Of a DNA stretch of 40,566 bases, positions 38,686 to 40,566 are shown piece after piece. The position numbers and the translations under genes were made by a program. Position 1 is the stretch's first letter. Every line of letters begins with the position of its first letter. A model generated the notes under the pieces. The model was not told the origin of the DNA, searched no databases, and saw only the letters and a program-made list of their open reading frames with translations. Source of the stretch: Hydrogenophaga sp. GTDB taxonomy: Bacteria > Pseudomonadota > Gammaproteobacteria > Burkholderiales > Burkholderiaceae_C. Location: contig NZ_JAQVEJ010000007.1 in NCBI RefSeq assembly GCF_028698005.1, positions 1 through 40,566 on the forward strand, given 5' to 3'.

Positions 38686-38743
38686 CTAACTGTTAGTAGG
38701 TATTTAGTCGTTGATTCTTCAACAAGAATCAAGACTAACAGTT
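38686..38743. repeat. Nested palindromic element at the umuC break
   Basis: AACTGTTAGT (38688-38697) is repeated inverted as ACTAACAGTT (38734-38743). Between them TTAGTC-TTGATTCTT (38704-38719, one bulged base) pairs with AAGAATCAA-GACTAA (38724-38738) around a CAAC loop. The left end is itself a palindrome, CTAACTGTTAG (38686-38696). The segment is AT-rich, unlike its surroundings. The arms can form alternative structures. It looks like a recombination site or an element end. Confidence 0.65.
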
Positions 38744-38893
38744 TTGTACGTAATAAGGCTCAATTCGAGCACGCTCTGAGTCGTTGAAGTAGGAGGCCCA
38801 GCGCCACCCTGATCGACGCAGGACGACCCTCAAGAGCCGCTCAGAATTTCTGGCCCAGCGCCGGCAGTGCAGCGGGAGCGGCCGGTCAGTCAC
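38735..38893 (-). other. Possible 3' remnant of an unidentified gene
   Basis: A 52-codon frame (GTG at 38893) ends in the palindrome with its stop codon. Its last part, beginning WRWASYFNDSERARIEPYYV and ending QNC, has protein-like composition, but I do not recognise it and it may be chance. The rest of the 38744-39046 interval, about 300 bp, holds nothing else that I can identify. Confidence 0.2.
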
Positions 38894-39046
38894 TCACGCC
38901 GCAAGACCGCGCTCGGCCACGAGCGGACGGCCGGCTGGTTGCCGAACAACGGCCACTCGGCAGTTACCTGCCCGGGGACCTGCCGTCGGCTCGTCGACCT
39001 TCTACCGCCGAACTGCTCCGTCTCACAGACATCGCCCCGAATGCGT

Positions 39047-40057
39047 TCAGCGCCGAGAAAGCGTCGTCGAGGGCGATTCGCCGAACCGGTTGCGGTAGCT
39101 GGCGGCAAACATGCCGAGGTTGGCGTAGCCCCAGGCTTCGGCCACGTCTCGAACCTTGGTCTGTGGAGAGGCCACCAGCAGCTCTGCGCGCACGCCGTTC
39201 AGGCGGATGTCGCGCAGGCACTGCATCGGCGTGCAGCCCCTGAACTCCCGAAACGCGGCATTGAGGGTGCGCACGCTGACGCCGGCACTCCGCGCCAGTT
39301 CGCTCAAGGTGGGCGCGTGCTGAGCATGGTCTCGCATGTGCTGTTCGGCCAGCAGCACATGGCGAGGCACCAGTCGGTGCACAGTCGGCTCCTGAGGGCT
39401 CTCCAGCTGCTGTCGCCACAACGTCAACAGGTGCAGCCCGATCATCTCCTCCAGGTGTCGCCCCAGCGGACCCTGCTCCACCGCGTCCGGCATCTCGGTG
39501 ATGCAGCGGCACACGTAGGACAACAGGCTGATCCAGCTGGACTGCGCACCGCCGAAGCGGAACTTGCGGGCCCACATCCGCTCATCAGCCGGCGCGCCGA
39601 ACCAGCGTTCGTGGAGCGCGGCCATCGCATCATGCTGGAAGGTCAGGTTGACCTGCAGATGATGCGGATCGGCATCGAGCCAGTAGTGGGTGCGCGAGTT
39701 GTCCACGAGGAAGGCTTCGCCAACCCCCGTGTCCGCATACTCCCGCCCGCTCGACCAGTGCCGAATGGCGCCACGCAGGGTCGTGAGGACCAGGCCGGTG
39801 CCGGCCTCCGCGGCAAAACCGGTCAGGTGCACTGGCACGCCGTAGCTGAAGCGGCTGAGCGTGAAGTGCCCGATGCGGATGGCGTCGAGCACCGAGTCGG
39901 GCTGCCGCACGAGCCCGACCGGCGCCGCGTCATACGGCATGTAGACCTGCTTGCACCAGTGCTGCACCTCGTCCCAATCCGTCGACGCCACCAGACGGTG
40001 GCGGGTGCTGGGGGCACCGGTGACGTCGGTGACCAGGACGTTGCGGATCGCTTCCAT
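39047..40057 (-). CDS. AraC family transcriptional regulator
   Basis: 336 residues. The N-terminal ~200 residues resemble the AraC-binding-like sensor domain of the long AraC subgroup (GHFTLSRFSYGVPVHLTGFA, FLVDNSRTHYWLDADPHHLQ). The C-terminal ~100 residues hold the double helix-turn-helix: LSELARSAGVSVRTLNAAFR, FRGCTPMQCLRDIRLNGVRA, and VRDVAEAWGYANLGMFAASY with RNRFGESPS. GAGGAG lies 10 nt before the ATG. Regulators of this subgroup often control aromatic or aliphatic catabolic genes. It lies 42 bp downstream of the serine hydrolase gene on the same strand and may be co-transcribed with it. Confidence 0.9.
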   Translation of the reverse strand: MEAIRNVLVTDVTGAPSTRHRLVASTDWDEVQHWCKQVYMPYDAAPVGLVRQPDSVLDAIRIGHFTLSRFSYGVPVHLTGFAAEAGTGLVLTTLRGAIRHWSSGREYADTGVGEAFLVDNSRTHYWLDADPHHLQVNLTFQHDAMAALHERWFGAPADERMWARKFRFGGAQSSWISLLSYVCRCITEMPDAVEQGPLGRHLEEMIGLHLLTLWRQQLESPQEPTVHRLVPRHVLLAEQHMRDHAQHAPTLSELARSAGVSVRTLNAAFREFRGCTPMQCLRDIRLNGVRAELLVASPQTKVRDVAEAWGYANLGMFAASYRNRFGESPSTTLSRR

Positions 40058-40099
40058 GCCGGTGTACTCCTCACGGCGTGCGCCGCGGAAGTCAGCGGC

Positions 40100-40566
40100 T
40101 CACCGGTGATGATAGACGGCCGTCTCGAACTCCACAAAGCCTGGGTACGACGCCGTGTCCTGGAACGGCAGGATCTGGGTCGCCCAGTAGCCGCCGATCC
40201 CGCTGCTGCGGTCGATCCAGTAGAAGCAGTTGGCCAGACCGGCCCACATCAGCGAGTTGGCGGGGCGGCCCGAGGGCGTGCGCTCGCGGTTGGTCATGAA
40301 GGTGTAGGCCCATCCCTTGGCGGTGCCCGGGAAGAACTCGCCGGTGTTGCTGAGCGACGGGATCGACGTGGTCCACCCGCCAACCGACAGCCCGAGGGCG
40401 GCGAGGCCGTCCTGCGACATCTGCTGCACGGTCTCGGCCTTGAGCACACGGCCGTTCGGCCCGGCGCCGTCATTCAGGATCATGCGGATGAACTTCATGT
40501 ACTCGCCCACCGTGGCGTACAGGCCATGGCCGCCCATGTCCATCGGCGGCGGATCGGGCAGCACCA
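40100..40566 (-). CDS. Serine hydrolase (class C beta-lactamase-like), 5' partial
   Basis: The frame is open to the end of the window; about 155 C-terminal residues are visible, so the catalytic Ser-x-x-Lys motif lies outside. [40 protein letters not shown] and [20 protein letters not shown] match the C-terminal half of the penicillin-binding/EstB-like esterase family; [10 protein letters not shown] occupies the place of the usual His/Lys-x-Gly strand. The family includes esterases and beta-lactamase relatives; substrate cannot be assigned. It is upstream of the AraC-family gene. Confidence 0.8.
   Translation of the reverse strand, partial: VLPDPPPMDMGGHGLYATVGEYMKFIRMILNDGAGPNGRVLKAETVQQMSQDGLAALGLSVGGWTTSIPSLSNTGEFFPGTAKGWAYTFMTNRERTPSGRPANSLMWAGLANCFYWIDRSSGIGGYWATQILPFQDTASYPGFVEFETAVYHHR

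Noticed and set aside
38686-38743. LexA box or integron attC site at the broken umuC
   Set aside because: The CTGT and ACAG halves are far more than 8 bp apart, and the flanks do not match the RYYYAAC/GTTRRRY core sites.

Overview
The window reads as chromosomal DNA of a GC-rich betaproteobacterium of the order Burkholderiales, most likely Comamonadaceae or a close relative. Supporting signs are a PhaM-type polyhydroxyalkanoate granule protein, a DUF3567 protein, the recG-oxyR-ubiA-proC neighbourhood, a spc ribosomal operon that starts at rplN next to an unrelated gene, and palindromic GC-rich repeats of a kind I associate with this family. No database search was possible; all names come from reading motifs and overall protein similarity from memory.

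Bases 1-15 kb are mixed housekeeping and accessory genes. They comprise a partial SPFH protein with a zinc-ribbon membrane partner; a ChaN-like lipoprotein divergent from an AbrB-type membrane protein; two REP-like palindromes; DUF3567; an IclR regulator translationally coupled to a proline-rich DUF3108 protein and divergent from a fumarylacetoacetate-hydrolase-family gene; a VOC protein; phaM; a FIST sensory protein followed by a coiled-coil zinc-ribbon membrane protein; and a minus-strand run tgt-proQ/FinO-MFS, divergent from DUF2214.

Bases 15.3-18.5 kb hold a compact catabolic island: a LysR regulator divergent from a three-gene Rieske oxygenase operon (alpha, beta, ferredoxin; no reductase). 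It sits between tgt and queA, two queuosine genes that are usually neighbours. Next come recG, oxyR and ubiA on the plus strand, proC and glpK on the minus strand, and glpD divergent from glpK. glpK carries a 105-bp in-frame palindromic repeat.

Bases 27.9-37.3 kb are the spc and alpha ribosomal operons: rplN-rplX-rplE-rpsN-rpsH-rplF-rplR-rpsE-rpmD-rplO-secY-infA-rpmJ-rpsM-rpsK, then rpsD-rpoA-rplQ, followed by an initiator tRNA-Met and a strong terminator. The rpsK-rpsD spacer contains a promoter-like sequence directly upstream of an excellent intrinsic terminator hairpin.

Bases 37.3-40.6 kb look like a decayed accessory segment beside the tRNA: a repeat cluster, a UmuC-type polymerase gene missing its 5' end at a palindromic junction, about 300 bp with only a 52-codon remnant-like frame, an AraC-family regulator, and a serine hydrolase gene that runs off the window.

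I found no CRISPR array, no complete insertion sequence, no rRNA and no clear replication origin. The most noteworthy items are the repeat inside glpK, the promoter/terminator arrangement before rpsD, the reductase-less oxygenase island, and the repeat-rich tRNA-adjacent scar with the broken umuC.
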